64,000 nucleotides of DNA from Sphingomonas xinjiangensis (GTDB taxonomy: Bacteria; Pseudomonadota; Alphaproteobacteria; Sphingomonadales; Sphingomonadaceae), in NCBI RefSeq assembly GCF_014199255.1, contig NZ_JACIJF010000003.1:248001-312000 (forward strand), given 5' to 3'. Under the pieces are notes generated by a model that was not told the origin of the DNA, did not search any database, and saw nothing but the letters and a program-made list of their open reading frames with translations. A program made the position numbers and the translations under genes. This document shows positions 1 to 8,522 of this stretch, in pieces. Within the stretch, counting starts at the first letter, position 1. Each line of letters opens with the position of its first letter.

Positions 1-25
1 CGCTTGGGCGCTTATAAACGCCGCC

Positions 26-1252
26 ATGCTCCGCGTGCTGGTCCTCTCCACACTCTTTCCTGACGCGTCCCGACCCAATTTCGGCATATTCGTCGAACGT
101 CAGACGCAGGCGCTTGCTGGGCACGGCGATGTCGACGTTCGCGTGGTCGCCCCCAGAGGCATTCCGCCCTGGCCGCTCTCCCGCCTTCCCCGCTACGCGC
201 CGCTTGCCGCGCTCCCGGCCAAAGAGCGCTGGAACGGCCTGCAGCTTTACCGCCCCGTCTTCATGAATCTCCCAGGAACCGGTGGCCGTTGGCACGCTGC
301 TGAAATGGTGCGCGGCGTGACGCCGACGCTCGATCGGATCCGAGACGAGTTTCCATTCGATGTGATCGCCGCCGAATTTTTCTTCCCAGACGGGGTGGCA
401 GCAGTCGCACTTGGCAAGCGCTACCGCGTGCCGGTATCGATAAAAGCGCGCGGATCCGACATTCACCGCTGGACTCGAAAACCTACCATTCGTCGCCAGA
501 TTGTAGCAGCGGGCTGCGCCGCGAACGGCATGATTGCCGTGTCTGAAGCACTTCGCGACGACATGGCTGGCTTGGGTATGCCGCGCGAGCGAATCCGCTG
601 CATCGTCACGGGCGTAGATCTCTCCCGGTTCGCACCGGCCGACCGCAGCGCCGCCAAGTCGGCACTCGGCATACAAGGTCCGCTGGTCCTCTCGGCTGGC
701 GCGCTGATCCCGCTTAAAGGGCATGAGATCGTCATTGACGCCGTTGCCACGCTGCCCGGCACCCCGCTGTGGATCGCCGGCGAAGGCCCGCATCGGCCGC
801 AGCTTGAACGACGCATCGCCAGGCTGGGCGTGGGCGATCGCGTTCGGCTACTCGGATCGGTGCCGCACGACACCGTTGCCGATCTGCTTGCCGCCGCTGA
901 TGTTATGGCCCTCGCCTCCGAGCGTGAGGGCTTGGCCAATGCGTGGACCGAGGCACTCGCCAGCGGCACGCCCATCGTCGTTCCCGATGTCGGGGGCGCG
1001 CGCCAGATTGTTCGCACGCCCACCGCCGGGAGGATCGTCGCCCGCACCGCTGCGGATTTCGCCGAGGCGATACAATCCTTGATCGCAGCACCGCCACATG
1101 CCGAAGCAGTGCGCGCAACGGTGGAGCCCTTCAGTTGGGAGGCCAACAGCCAGAACCTGCGCGACTTCCTCCAGGCTCTGGTCGACGGGCACCAGCGCGC
1201 CACCGCTGACGGAACGCTCGCGCCGCTCCCCCGTTCGATCAGCGGGGGCTGA
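26..1252 (+). CDS. Glycosyltransferase family 4 (GT-B fold)
   Basis: 408 residues. GT4 enzymes move a sugar from a nucleotide-sugar onto a glycan, lipid or other acceptor, usually on the cytoplasmic face of the inner membrane. The N-terminus (MLRVLVLSTLFPDASRPN) is the Rossmann start typical of GT4 proteins. The C-terminal half has the EREGLANAWTEALASG segment, which is the E-x7-E donor-site motif, followed by a GTPIVVPDVGG stretch. No signal peptide is seen. The ATG at 26 fits the usual family start, although no in-frame stop lies between it and the window edge. Its TGA overlaps the next ATG by one base, so it may head a small operon. Donor and acceptor cannot be told from sequence. Confidence 0.85.
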   Translation: MLRVLVLSTLFPDASRPNFGIFVERQTQALAGHGDVDVRVVAPRGIPPWPLSRLPRYAPLAALPAKERWNGLQLYRPVFMNLPGTGGRWHAAEMVRGVTPTLDRIRDEFPFDVIAAEFFFPDGVAAVALGKRYRVPVSIKARGSDIHRWTRKPTIRRQIVAAGCAANGMIAVSEALRDDMAGLGMPRERIRCIVTGVDLSRFAPADRSAAKSALGIQGPLVLSAGALIPLKGHEIVIDAVATLPGTPLWIAGEGPHRPQLERRIARLGVGDRVRLLGSVPHDTVADLLAAADVMALASEREGLANAWTEALASGTPIVVPDVGGARQIVRTPTAGRIVARTAADFAEAIQSLIAAPPHAEAVRATVEPFSWEANSQNLRDFLQALVDGHQRATADGTLAPLPRSISGG

Positions 1253-1455
1253 TGGAGACGGCGATGGAAGACGATACGCGGCCTCAGCATGGCGAGACAA
1301 CGCGCGGCAGGGATGCCGATGCACTCGCCGAGCAGCTGAACCAGACGACCACGCCGGATGCAGGCGGAAACGTGTCGGGCACGAAGCCGGAGGATGCTCC
1401 GGGCGGATTAGACATCGTGTTCGAAGCCGAAGAGGACGCACATGCCGGCCATTGA
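1252..1455 (+). CDS. Small acidic hypothetical protein
   Basis: 67 residues, rich in Asp, Glu, Thr and Gly, with no membrane segment or recognisable domain. Its ATG overlaps the TGA of the glycosyltransferase by one base (TGATG), which suggests translational coupling. The low-complexity, disordered-looking sequence (ETTRGRDADALAEQ near the start) gives no function. The overlap and in-phase position in a run of tightly packed ORFs are the main support that it is real. Confidence 0.5.
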   Translation: METAMEDDTRPQHGETTRGRDADALAEQLNQTTTPDAGGNVSGTKPEDAPGGLDIVFEAEEDAHAGH

Positions 1456-1555
1456 ACCGGCGACGGAACTGACGCCCCCCCTGTCGACGTTGATCAGGGA
1501 AGATGCTGGCGGTCAGGATGCCGTCGAGCGGCATGGAGGATTGCATGGCGAGTAA
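1442..1555 (+). CDS. Possible 37-residue protein in an overlapping ORF chain
   Basis: This ORF (MPAIEPATELTPPLST...) starts inside the end of the preceding gene and ends 11 bases into the start of the histone-like gene. It has a good Shine-Dalgarno-like AGAGGA about seven bases before its ATG. It could be a genuine small protein or a leader that couples translation of its neighbours. I recognise no family. Evidence is limited to the ribosome binding site, the overlaps and reasonable codon use. Confidence 0.35.
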   Translation: MPAIEPATELTPPLSTLIREDAGGQDAVERHGGLHGE

Positions 1556-2096
1556 AAAGAAAAAGGCCGAGGAACGCACAGCCAAACCGGCGAAGGGCGC
1601 CAAGCCAGAGAAGACCAAGGGCGTGCTGCCGAAGAGCATAAATGGCGCGAAGCTGCCAAAGGACGTTCGTGAAAAGCTGACCGACCTGGCGAAGCATCCT
1701 GTGGTCGCCGATCTGATCGCCGCCGGGCTGGTCGCGCTCGCGGCGCGCCTCAAGAACGAACCCAAGGTGAAGGAAGGCGCGTCCAAGGCAGTAAGCAAGG
1801 CGCTCGATGCCGGCGCAGGCACCGGCCAAGATATGGCGCACCTCGCGGCCAACATCGCAACCGCTGTGGTCGCTCCCGTGGTGAAGCGAATTCGCACCGC
1901 CGCAACTGAGGCGGCGACTGTACCCGCCGACAACGGGGAAGCGGCGGCGCCTGCCGCCCCCAACCCCGTACCGGCGAACACATCAACGCCGCCCGTACGG
2001 CGCCGCAAGGCGGAACCGAGCACCGCGGCGAAGCCGCGCGCGGCGCGGCGTCCGACGTCCAAACCCGCCGCTCCCCAGGAGACCGACGATGCCTGA
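1545..2096 (+). CDS. Lys/Ala/Pro-rich histone-like (AlgP/H1-like) protein
   Basis: 183 residues from the ATG at 1545, preceded by GGAGGA four bases upstream; a longer in-frame start at 1503 lacks such a site. The protein opens with a very basic stretch (MASKKKKAEERTAKPAKG), has a middle part of about 90 residues with a predicted helical, Ala-rich core (HPVVADLIAAGLVALAARLK), and ends in a Lys/Arg/Pro/Ala-rich tail (PVRRRKAEPSTAAKPRAARR). This composition resembles bacterial H1-like or AlgP-like proteins, which bind DNA non-specifically. That role is an analogy from composition, not from a recognised domain. It lies in the same overlapping string as its small neighbours. Confidence 0.6.
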   Translation: MASKKKKAEERTAKPAKGAKPEKTKGVLPKSINGAKLPKDVREKLTDLAKHPVVADLIAAGLVALAARLKNEPKVKEGASKAVSKALDAGAGTGQDMAHLAANIATAVVAPVVKRIRTAATEAATVPADNGEAAAPAAPNPVPANTSTPPVRRRKAEPSTAAKPRAARRPTSKPAAPQETDDA

Positions 2097-2271
2097 TACA
2101 CCCGGCGGCACCGATCCGCACAACCTGTCCACCGAGCACCAGAAATCCGGCGACGCGATGCGGCCAAAGGACACGATGGACAGCGAGAATGACGAGGCTC
2201 ACTGGGCCAAGGATTATGATCCCGCTGGCGATGTCGGCAAAGCCAAGCCCAGCGGCAACCCTACCGACTGA
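2089..2271 (+). CDS. Small hydrophilic hypothetical protein
   Basis: 60 residues (MPDTPGGTDPHNLSTEHQKS...), polar and Asp/Lys/Pro-rich, with no membrane segment. The ATG sits inside the last codons of the histone-like gene (eight-base overlap), implying coupled translation. GGAGACCGACG before the ATG can serve as ribosome binding site. The ORF ends just before a strong bidirectional terminator, so it is the last gene of the rightward unit. No function can be assigned. Confidence 0.55.
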   Translation: MPDTPGGTDPHNLSTEHQKSGDAMRPKDTMDSENDEAHWAKDYDPAGDVGKAKPSGNPTD

Positions 2272-2276
2272 CGCCC

Positions 2277-2307
2277 AAGGGCTTCCCGATCCGCTCGGGA
2301 AGCCCTT
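2277..2307. terminator. Bidirectional terminator between converging units
   Basis: Perfect 13-base-pair inverted repeat (AAGGGCTTCCCGA ... TCGGGAAGCCCTT) with a five-base loop, lying between the stop of the small rightward gene and the stop of leftward hslU. There is no strong T-tract on either side, but the position and stem strength fit a shared terminator. Confidence 0.75.
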
Positions 2308-2313
2308 GCCGCA

Positions 2314-3606
2314 TCAAAGCACGTAGCGGCTGAGATCGGTGTTGCGCGCCACACTGGACAGCTGCTTGTCAACATAGGCCGCGTCGATCAGCAGCGTTTG
2401 GCCCGAGCGATCCTCGGCATCGAAGCTGACTTCCTCCAGCAGCTTTTCCATCACTGTCGACAAGCGGCGCGCGCCGATATTCTCCACCTCGCCATTCACT
2501 TCGGCAGCGATCTTGGCGACCGCGCGGATGCCGTCCTGAGTGAAGTCGATGCTGACGCCCTCGGTCCCCAGCAGCGCGGCATATTGCTGCACCAGGCTCG
2601 CCTTGGTGTCAGAGAGGATCGCGACGAAATCCTCCTCGGTCAGCGCCTTCAGCTCGACGCGAATGGGCAAGCGGCCCTGGAGCTCGGGCAACAGATCCGA
2701 CGGCTTGGCGACGTGGAACGCGCCGCTGGCAATGAAGAGGATATGATCGGTCTTCATCGGCCCGTACTTGGTTGCAACGGTCGTGCCCTCGATCAGCGGA
2801 AGCAAGTCGCGCTGCACGCCTTCGCGGCTCACCGATCCGCCGCGCACGTCCGACACCGCGATCTTGTCGATCTCGTCTAGGAAGACGATCCCGTTTGCCT
2901 CGGCGTCCGCCAGCGCGACTCGGCTGACCTCGTCCTGATCGAGCCGCTTGTCGGCTTCTTCCTCCACCAGCTTGTCCCATGCGCTGCGCACATTGAGCTT
3001 GCGGCGCTTGAGCGGGGTACCCGCCAGCCCCTTCATCATCTCGCTCAGGTTGATCATCTGCGGCGCGCCACCGGGCACATCGAACGGCATGGTCGGCGCT
3101 TGCTCGACTTCAATCTCGATCTCGGTATTGTCGAGGACGCCGTCATGGAAGCGCTGCTTGAACGCCTCGCGCGTCGCGGTGCTCGCATCCTTGCCGGTCA
3201 GCGCGTCGAGCAGGCGGTTCATCGCCGCCTCCTCGGCCTTGTCCTTCACCGCGGAGCGGCGGCGCTCCTTTTCCAGCCGGATCGCTTCCTCGACCAGGTC
3301 GCGGGCGATCTGCTCGACGTCGCGGCCGACATAGCCGACCTCCGTGAACTTGGTGGCTTCCACTTTCACGAACGGCGCGTCGGCCAGTTTGGCGAGACGC
3401 CGGCTGATCTCGGTCTTTCCGCAGCCGGTCGGCCCAATCATCAGGATGTTCTTGGGCGTGACCTCATCGCGCAGATCGGCGGAAAGCTGCTGACGGCGCC
3501 AGCGGTTGCGCAGTGCAACCGCCACTGCCTTTTTGGCATCACGCTGGCCGATGATGTGGCTGTCGAGGGCGGCGACGATCGTCTTGGGGGTGAGGTTCTG
3601 GTTCAT
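2314..3606 (-). CDS. hslU: ATP-dependent protease ATPase subunit HslU
   Basis: 430 residues, the usual length. HslU is the AAA+ unfoldase that feeds substrates into the HslV peptidase chamber in the cytoplasm. Visible motifs: the N-terminal [20 protein letters not shown], Walker [10 protein letters not shown], the pore-loop GYVGRD, Walker [10 protein letters not shown], the sensor-region [12 protein letters not shown] and the C-terminal RYVL tail that docks into HslV. The intermediate I-domain runs from about residue 110 to 240. The gene follows hslV with a 69-base gap on the same strand, the standard hslVU operon order. Confidence 0.97.
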   Translation of the reverse strand: MNQNLTPKTIVAALDSHIIGQRDAKKAVAVALRNRWRRQQLSADLRDEVTPKNILMIGPTGCGKTEISRRLAKLADAPFVKVEATKFTEVGYVGRDVEQIARDLVEEAIRLEKERRRSAVKDKAEEAAMNRLLDALTGKDASTATREAFKQRFHDGVLDNTEIEIEVEQAPTMPFDVPGGAPQMINLSEMMKGLAGTPLKRRKLNVRSAWDKLVEEEADKRLDQDEVSRVALADAEANGIVFLDEIDKIAVSDVRGGSVSREGVQRDLLPLIEGTTVATKYGPMKTDHILFIASGAFHVAKPSDLLPELQGRLPIRVELKALTEEDFVAILSDTKASLVQQYAALLGTEGVSIDFTQDGIRAVAKIAAEVNGEVENIGARRLSTVMEKLLEEVSFDAEDRSGQTLLIDAAYVDKQLSSVARNTDLSRYVL

Positions 3607-3675
3607 GGATTCTCTTGAACAGCCGGTGGTCCCGGCAGGTGAAGTTGAGAAAGTTGTCGTTTTCGCTGGACCCGC

Positions 3676-4230
3676 TTAGTTCGCGCTGTCGAGCGTCTCC
3701 ACGGTCAACCGGTCGTTGGTATAGACACACAGCTCGCCGGCGATCTTCATCGCCTGGCGCGCGATCTTTTCAGCGTCGCTTTCATAGTCGACCAGTGCCC
3801 GGGCCGCGGCGAGCGCGAAGTTGCCACCCGATCCAATCGCGGCGACGCCGCCTTCGGGCTCCAGCACATCGCCATTGCCGGTGACCACCAGCGTTACGTC
3901 CTTGTCGGCGACGATCAGCATCGCCTCCAGATTGCGCAGATACTTATCGGTCCGCCAATCCTTGGCGAGTTCCACCGCCGCACGCAGCAGCTGCCCCTGG
4001 TGCCGCTCGAGCTTGCTTTCCAACCGCTCGAACAGCGTGAATGCATCCGCCGTCGCGCCTGCGAAACCGGCGATGACTTTGCCATCGCCCAGCGGCCGCA
4101 CCTTTCGCGCATTGGGCTTCATGACGGTGTTGCCCGCCGAGACCTGGCCATCGCCCGCAATCACTACCTTGCCCGATTTGCGCACGGAGAGAATGGTCGT
4201 GCCGTGCCATGCGTTGTTCTTGTCGCTCAT
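3676..4230 (-). CDS. hslV: ATP-dependent protease peptidase subunit HslV
   Basis: 184 residues from the ATG at 4230. HslV is the proteasome-like Ntn peptidase of the HslUV complex. The start [20 protein letters not shown] leaves a ten-residue leader before Thr11-Thr12; by comparison with the family, cleavage after Gly10 would expose the catalytic N-terminal Thr. GDGQVS and the [14 protein letters not shown] helix are conserved landmarks. An open frame continues 19 codons further upstream, but the extra residues are not family-like. Directly upstream of hslU and divergent from the threonine synthase gene. Confidence 0.95.
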   Translation of the reverse strand: MSDKNNAWHGTTILSVRKSGKVVIAGDGQVSAGNTVMKPNARKVRPLGDGKVIAGFAGATADAFTLFERLESKLERHQGQLLRAAVELAKDWRTDKYLRNLEAMLIVADKDVTLVVTGNGDVLEPEGGVAAIGSGGNFALAAARALVDYESDAEKIARQAMKIAGELCVYTNDRLTVETLDSAN

Positions 4231-4376
4231 AGGCCGGCGCATATGGGGAGCGTATCCCAGTCGCGCAAACGGGCATGCCCGCGGCAAAGGTCAGGCTATT
4301 GCACAGTCAAGGAAAAACCTCGCGCCAGCAGCCCACTGGGCGGTATGGCTGGAGCGATCCTTGCTGCGGAGCCACC

Positions 4377-5603
4377 ATGCGCCACGACGCCAATCTCACC
4401 ACTGACCGGCCGACCTTCGTCACGCATCTGGAATGCTCGATGACCGGCGAGCGCTACGAGGCCGACCAGCTGCACGGCCTGTCGCGCGCCGGGCGCCCGC
4501 TGCTGGTACGCTACGATCTGGAAGGCGTGAAGGCGGCGCTTACGCCGGAAGCGCTGGCGCAGCGTCCCGCCGACCTGTGGCGCTATCGCGAGCTATTGCC
4601 GGTCCGCCAGACAACGAACATCGTCAGCTTGGGCGAGACTGCCACGCCCATCGTTCCGCTGGAGAAGGAAACCGGCAATGTCTGGGTCAAGGACGAGGGT
4701 CGGCTGCCCACGGGATCGTTCAAGGCGCGCGGGCTGGTGATGGCGGTCGCGATGGCCAAGGAACTCGGCGTCACCACCATCGCCATGCCGACCAACGGCA
4801 ACGCCGGCGCCGCCGCTGCAGCCTATGCCGCACGCGCGGGCATCGAGGCGGTGATCTTCTGCCCCGCCGACACGCCCGACATCAACGTGCGCGAGATCGC
4901 GGCACAGGGCGCGCGCGTCTACCGCGTCAACGGCCTGATCGACGATTGCGGCAAGATCGTCGGTCAAAGCAAGGACACGCGCGGGTGGTTCGATCTGTCA
5001 ACCTTGAAGGAACCATATAGGATCGAAGGCAAGAAGACGATGGGACTGGAGCTCGCTGAGCAATTCGGCTGGGAACTGCCCGACGCGATCTTCTACCCCA
5101 CTGGCGGCGGCACTGGCCTGATCGGCATGTGGAAGGCGTTCGACGAGATGGAGGCGCTTGGCTGGATCGGCGCCAAGCGCCCGCGCATGTACGCGGTGCA
5201 GGCGGAGGGCTGCGCCCCCATCGTCCGCGCCTTTGAAGCGGGCGAGCGCCACGCCACCCGCTGGGAGGATGCACACACCGTTGCCGCCGGCATACGCGTG
5301 CCCCAGGCGGTGGGCGACTTCCTGATCCTCGACGCCGTGCGGGCGAGCGGCGGCAAGGCGCTGGCCGTCAGCGACGCGGCCCTGGTCAAGGCAGTGGACG
5401 ACGCCGCGCGCAAGGACGGGCTGCTGATGTGTCCGGAAGGCGGCGCGACCCTGGCGGCGTACCGCGACGCACTGGCCGGCGGGCTGGTCGACGCCGAGGA
5501 ACGCGTGGTGCTGTTCAACTGCGCAACCGGCCTTAAATACCCGCTGAGCGACCAGTCCAAGTATCTCGACCGCCACCAGCCGATTGACTGGGGTGAGCTG
5601 TAA
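4377..5603 (+). CDS. thrC: Threonine synthase (PLP-dependent)
   Basis: 408 residues from the ATG at 4377; the frame is open for 34 more codons upstream, but MRHDAN before the THLECSMTGERYEA segment matches the expected N-terminus. The enzyme converts O-phospho-L-homoserine to L-threonine. Evidence: the PLP-lysine motif GSFKARG (Lys116), the PTNGNAGAAAAAYAARAG substrate/cofactor loop and the late YPTGGGTGL glycine loop that binds PLP phosphate. Related fold-II enzymes such as threonine dehydratase are an alternative, but the N-terminal ECSMTGE element and the length fit threonine synthase. It stands alone, divergent from hslV. Confidence 0.85.
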   Translation: MRHDANLTTDRPTFVTHLECSMTGERYEADQLHGLSRAGRPLLVRYDLEGVKAALTPEALAQRPADLWRYRELLPVRQTTNIVSLGETATPIVPLEKETGNVWVKDEGRLPTGSFKARGLVMAVAMAKELGVTTIAMPTNGNAGAAAAAYAARAGIEAVIFCPADTPDINVREIAAQGARVYRVNGLIDDCGKIVGQSKDTRGWFDLSTLKEPYRIEGKKTMGLELAEQFGWELPDAIFYPTGGGTGLIGMWKAFDEMEALGWIGAKRPRMYAVQAEGCAPIVRAFEAGERHATRWEDAHTVAAGIRVPQAVGDFLILDAVRASGGKALAVSDAALVKAVDDAARKDGLLMCPEGGATLAAYRDALAGGLVDAEERVVLFNCATGLKYPLSDQSKYLDRHQPIDWGEL

Positions 5604-5615
5604 GGCTTCTAGATT

Positions 5616-5632
5616 CTCCCTCGCAAAGGGAG
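5616..5632. repeat. Short palindromic CTCCCT/AGGGAG hairpin
   Basis: CTCCCT-cgcaa-AGGGAG just after the threonine synthase stop. Similar C/T-rich stem-loops occur near 57153, 57927 and 59692, so it may belong to a small dispersed palindrome family; it could also act as a weak terminator. Confidence 0.4.
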
Positions 5633-5719
5633 GACAAGGCACGACTCGCCTCGCCCCGGGATCGACTCGCACCGGCGCAGCCCTTGGAACACCTGAGTCC
5701 CCCGCCCGCTCAGCCCAAC

Positions 5720-5953
5720 ATGCGTCCCAAGCGCCTCAACTCTTCGATCATCGACCGCGTAGTCTTCGACGACGACGCGCAGACGTTGCTGATCTCGTTC
5801 AAGCAGTCGGGCCGCTACCTGTATTCGGGCGTACCCCGGGCCATTTACGATGCGCTCGGAAAGGCGGCCTCTGCCGGCACGTACTTCAACCAGTGCATCA
5901 AGGGCCAGTTTCCCTGCCGGCCCGAACGGCGGCGGCATCGCCCGGGCGGGTAG
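5720..5953 (+). CDS. KTSC-domain small protein
   Basis: 77 residues from the ATG at 5720 (MRPKRLNSSIIDRVVF...). The sequence SSIIDRVVFDDDAQTLLI, then F-x-SGRYLYSGVP, then AGTYFNQCIKGQF, matches the KTSC domain, a roughly 60-residue module named for a late Lys-Thr-Ser-Cys-like region. It occurs alone or fused to lysyl-tRNA synthetase-related or phage proteins, and its biochemical role is unknown. An alternative start at 5684 adds 12 Pro-rich residues. The 200 bases that follow, up to 6158, hold nothing I can identify. Confidence 0.75.
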   Translation: MRPKRLNSSIIDRVVFDDDAQTLLISFKQSGRYLYSGVPRAIYDALGKAASAGTYFNQCIKGQFPCRPERRRHRPGG

Positions 5954-6158
5954 CGCTGGGCCGAGACCGGCATCCCTTTCGCAGGCATGCAGCGATACGG
6001 TCGTCTTGCCCCGTACTCGCCGTGGAGCGAGAAGCCTCGCGCGAAAAGCGGTCAAGACCTAAACTCGCGTGGTACGGTGCAACAGCTCAGGCTCGTTCGC
6101 GCCGCGATATTACCTAGCGCCCGGCGCCGAGTTTACCGCCAGACCCGCTTGCGCCCTC

Positions 6159-8456
6159 CTAGGCGGCAAGTGGATACGTCCTGCCGAGCAAAGGTTGCAG
6201 CTCCATGGCCGAGACTGGTTTGCTGATCAGGTAACCTTGGGCCAAATCGCAGCCGATCGCGCGCAGGAAGTCTAGACAGGCCTGTTCTTCCACGCCCTCC
6301 GCTACGACCTTCAGCCCCAGCTCGTGCGCAAGATCGATAGTTGACCGCACCAACGCGCCGTCGCCGCGATTCTGGTGTGCGAATTGAACGAAGCTTCGGT
6401 CAATCTTCAATTCGTTGAGCGGCAGTTGCTTCAGGTAGCTCAAGGTGGACTGGCCGGTGCCATAATCGTCCATCGATATGCCGATGCCCAGATTCCGGAA
6501 CGACTGAAGCGCGGCAGACGCGCCTGCAGGATCACCCATCGCGGCGGACTCCGTCACTTCAAAGGTGAGCAAAGCGGGTGAGATCCCACTATTTTCCACC
6601 ACTTCGCGCAGATCGGCGATGAAGGGTGCCGAATTGAGCAGCTTGGCTGAGATGTTCACGGCGCCGGTGAGCTGCCGGCCGGAGGATTGCCAGTTCAGCA
6701 AGTCTGTGATTGTCTGCCCGACGACATGCAACGTCAATCCGGCAATCCGGTCGTTGCGCTCGGCTAGCGGTATGAACAGGTCGGGGCGCAGAAATCCGCG
6801 CGTGCCATGATTCCAGCGTACCAGTGCCTCAACGCTCGAGATGTGGCCGGTCTTCAGATCCAGCTTGGGCTGGTACAGCACCTGGATCTCGCCCTTGCCG
6901 AGTGCTTCGTCCAATTCGCCGAGAAGCGACAACTCGCGGTCGACTGTGTCTTCTTCCTCTAACTGGTGCACATGCCAGGCGCGCCCTTCCGCGAGCGCGC
7001 GGGCAGCCGCCAGCGCCGCCTGCGCTACGGCACGTTCGCCGCCTTCACCAACACGCTCCACGGCGTAACCAAATGCGAGCGAAACGTCGACCCGGCGCCC
7101 AGCGACCTCGACGGGGCTGAGCATCAGAGCGCGGAGGCTGATTAGCTGTGGGTCGAGTGCATCATCATTCGCGATCCGCCAGGCGAACACTCGATCCTCG
7201 ATGCGGAAAACAGCGACACCCCCACAGGCCAGCGCGACACGGTCGCGCACCCGCCGGATCAGCTCGGCGGTCGCGGTTTCGCCGAGACCCGCCGCCAGTT
7301 TTTCGAATTCAGCGATTCTTGCCGCCACGACGCCGGCTGCATGATCTCGGCGCATCGCCTGGCGTAGGGCCACTCGGTTGGGGAGCCCTGTCTGGCTGTC
7401 CAACGCGCGCTTGCGCCGCGCCGCATCAAGCCACCGCATGGCGAACGCTGTGGTGGTTACGAGCGCAAGGCAGCTAAGCGCCGGGCTCAACAGAAACAGC
7501 CAGTGGACAACAGCATCCGCCGCTACGGCCGCCGTAAACAGGCTGAGCGGTGCCGCGACGCTGGCCGCCAGCAGCCCGGCACGGCTGCTCGCTATGAGGA
7601 TAGGCCAAGCGAGGAGAAGGGCCAGCAATAGCGGCAACACCCAGCCGGCATCCACCGGAAGACCTTGCGCCAAGGTCTCCGCGGCGAGGGCTTGGATTAC
7701 CACCCCGGGCAGGACGCCATGGCCAGGGACGGCATAACGGTCGCCCAATTCGACGGCGGTCGCGCCAATCAGCACGTCCTTGCCGGCAAACACCGTTGGA
7801 TCGAACCTGCCATCACGGATCTCGAGAAAGCTGTGGCGGGGAATGGTGTCAGGATCGATCGCATAGTCGATTTCGAAATCGCCACCCGCAGTGCCTTGCA
7901 CGCCGGCGACCATGGCAGCCACGGAAGGCCGGGGTACGCCTTCGGTCACGATGCCGACTGGCGCGCGCCGGACTTGGCCATCGAAATCCGCCCGGATGTT
8001 GACCGCGGCAAGATTGGCATGGGCGCGCAATACGGGGATCGGCAGAGAGTCTGTCCACCCATCCTTGCCGCCGCCTGCTGCCTGGCCGAACGTCGGCAGG
8101 ATGACCTTGCCCCCTGCCCGTTGCAGCGCCCGTGCAAGTGCCACGTCCTCTTCAGGCGCGGAACGCGCGGACAAATCGACGTCGAAGGCGATAGAGGCCG
8201 CGCCGGCTTCACGAAGCCGGTCGACTATCTGTGCATAGTTGCTGCGGGGCCACGGCCAGCGATCGATTGCGGCGATGCTGCGGGCATCAATCTCGACGAT
8301 GTGCAATTGCCCGCTTGCCGGATGCATGCGGAGCGCGAAGTCGAGCCCGCGCAAGGCGCGGTCGACCCCGGCTCCGGAACCTGAAGCGCCAATCGCTATC
8401 GCCAGAAGCATGCTGATGGACAAAGCGGCAAGCCGCCAACGCGCGAGAAAAGTCAT
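6159..8456 (-). CDS. CHASE2 - degenerate GGDEF - EAL membrane protein (c-di-GMP phosphodiesterase)
   Basis: 765 residues. An N-terminal membrane anchor (residues ~8-28) leads into a periplasmic CHASE2 sensor domain (~30-270), then several membrane helices (~275-345), a GGDEF-like domain (~350-500) and a C-terminal EAL domain (~510-755). The EAL domain keeps EALVRW, FEVTES, the metal-binding MDDYGTG and the EGVEE motif, so cyclic-di-GMP hydrolysis is likely. The GGDEF domain begins normally (SQTGLPNRVALRQ), but its signature is replaced by RIEDRVFAW, so cyclase activity is not expected. It lies 66 bases downstream of the FecR-domain gene on the same strand, probably in one operon. Confidence 0.88.
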   Translation of the reverse strand: MTFLARWRLAALSISMLLAIAIGASGSGAGVDRALRGLDFALRMHPASGQLHIVEIDARSIAAIDRWPWPRSNYAQIVDRLREAGAASIAFDVDLSARSAPEEDVALARALQRAGGKVILPTFGQAAGGGKDGWTDSLPIPVLRAHANLAAVNIRADFDGQVRRAPVGIVTEGVPRPSVAAMVAGVQGTAGGDFEIDYAIDPDTIPRHSFLEIRDGRFDPTVFAGKDVLIGATAVELGDRYAVPGHGVLPGVVIQALAAETLAQGLPVDAGWVLPLLLALLLAWPILIASSRAGLLAASVAAPLSLFTAAVAADAVVHWLFLLSPALSCLALVTTTAFAMRWLDAARRKRALDSQTGLPNRVALRQAMRRDHAAGVVAARIAEFEKLAAGLGETATAELIRRVRDRVALACGGVAVFRIEDRVFAWRIANDDALDPQLISLRALMLSPVEVAGRRVDVSLAFGYAVERVGEGGERAVAQAALAAARALAEGRAWHVHQLEEEDTVDRELSLLGELDEALGKGEIQVLYQPKLDLKTGHISSVEALVRWNHGTRGFLRPDLFIPLAERNDRIAGLTLHVVGQTITDLLNWQSSGRQLTGAVNISAKLLNSAPFIADLREVVENSGISPALLTFEVTESAAMGDPAGASAALQSFRNLGIGISMDDYGTGQSTLSYLKQLPLNELKIDRSFVQFAHQNRGDGALVRSTIDLAHELGLKVVAEGVEEQACLDFLRAIGCDLAQGYLISKPVSAMELQPLLGRTYPLAA

Positions 8457-8522
8457 TTAGCGCCCCCGATCGCGCCTGATCTTTAGCTGCAGGAGCCTAA
8501 CAGCAGGTCAACGGCCAGAATG

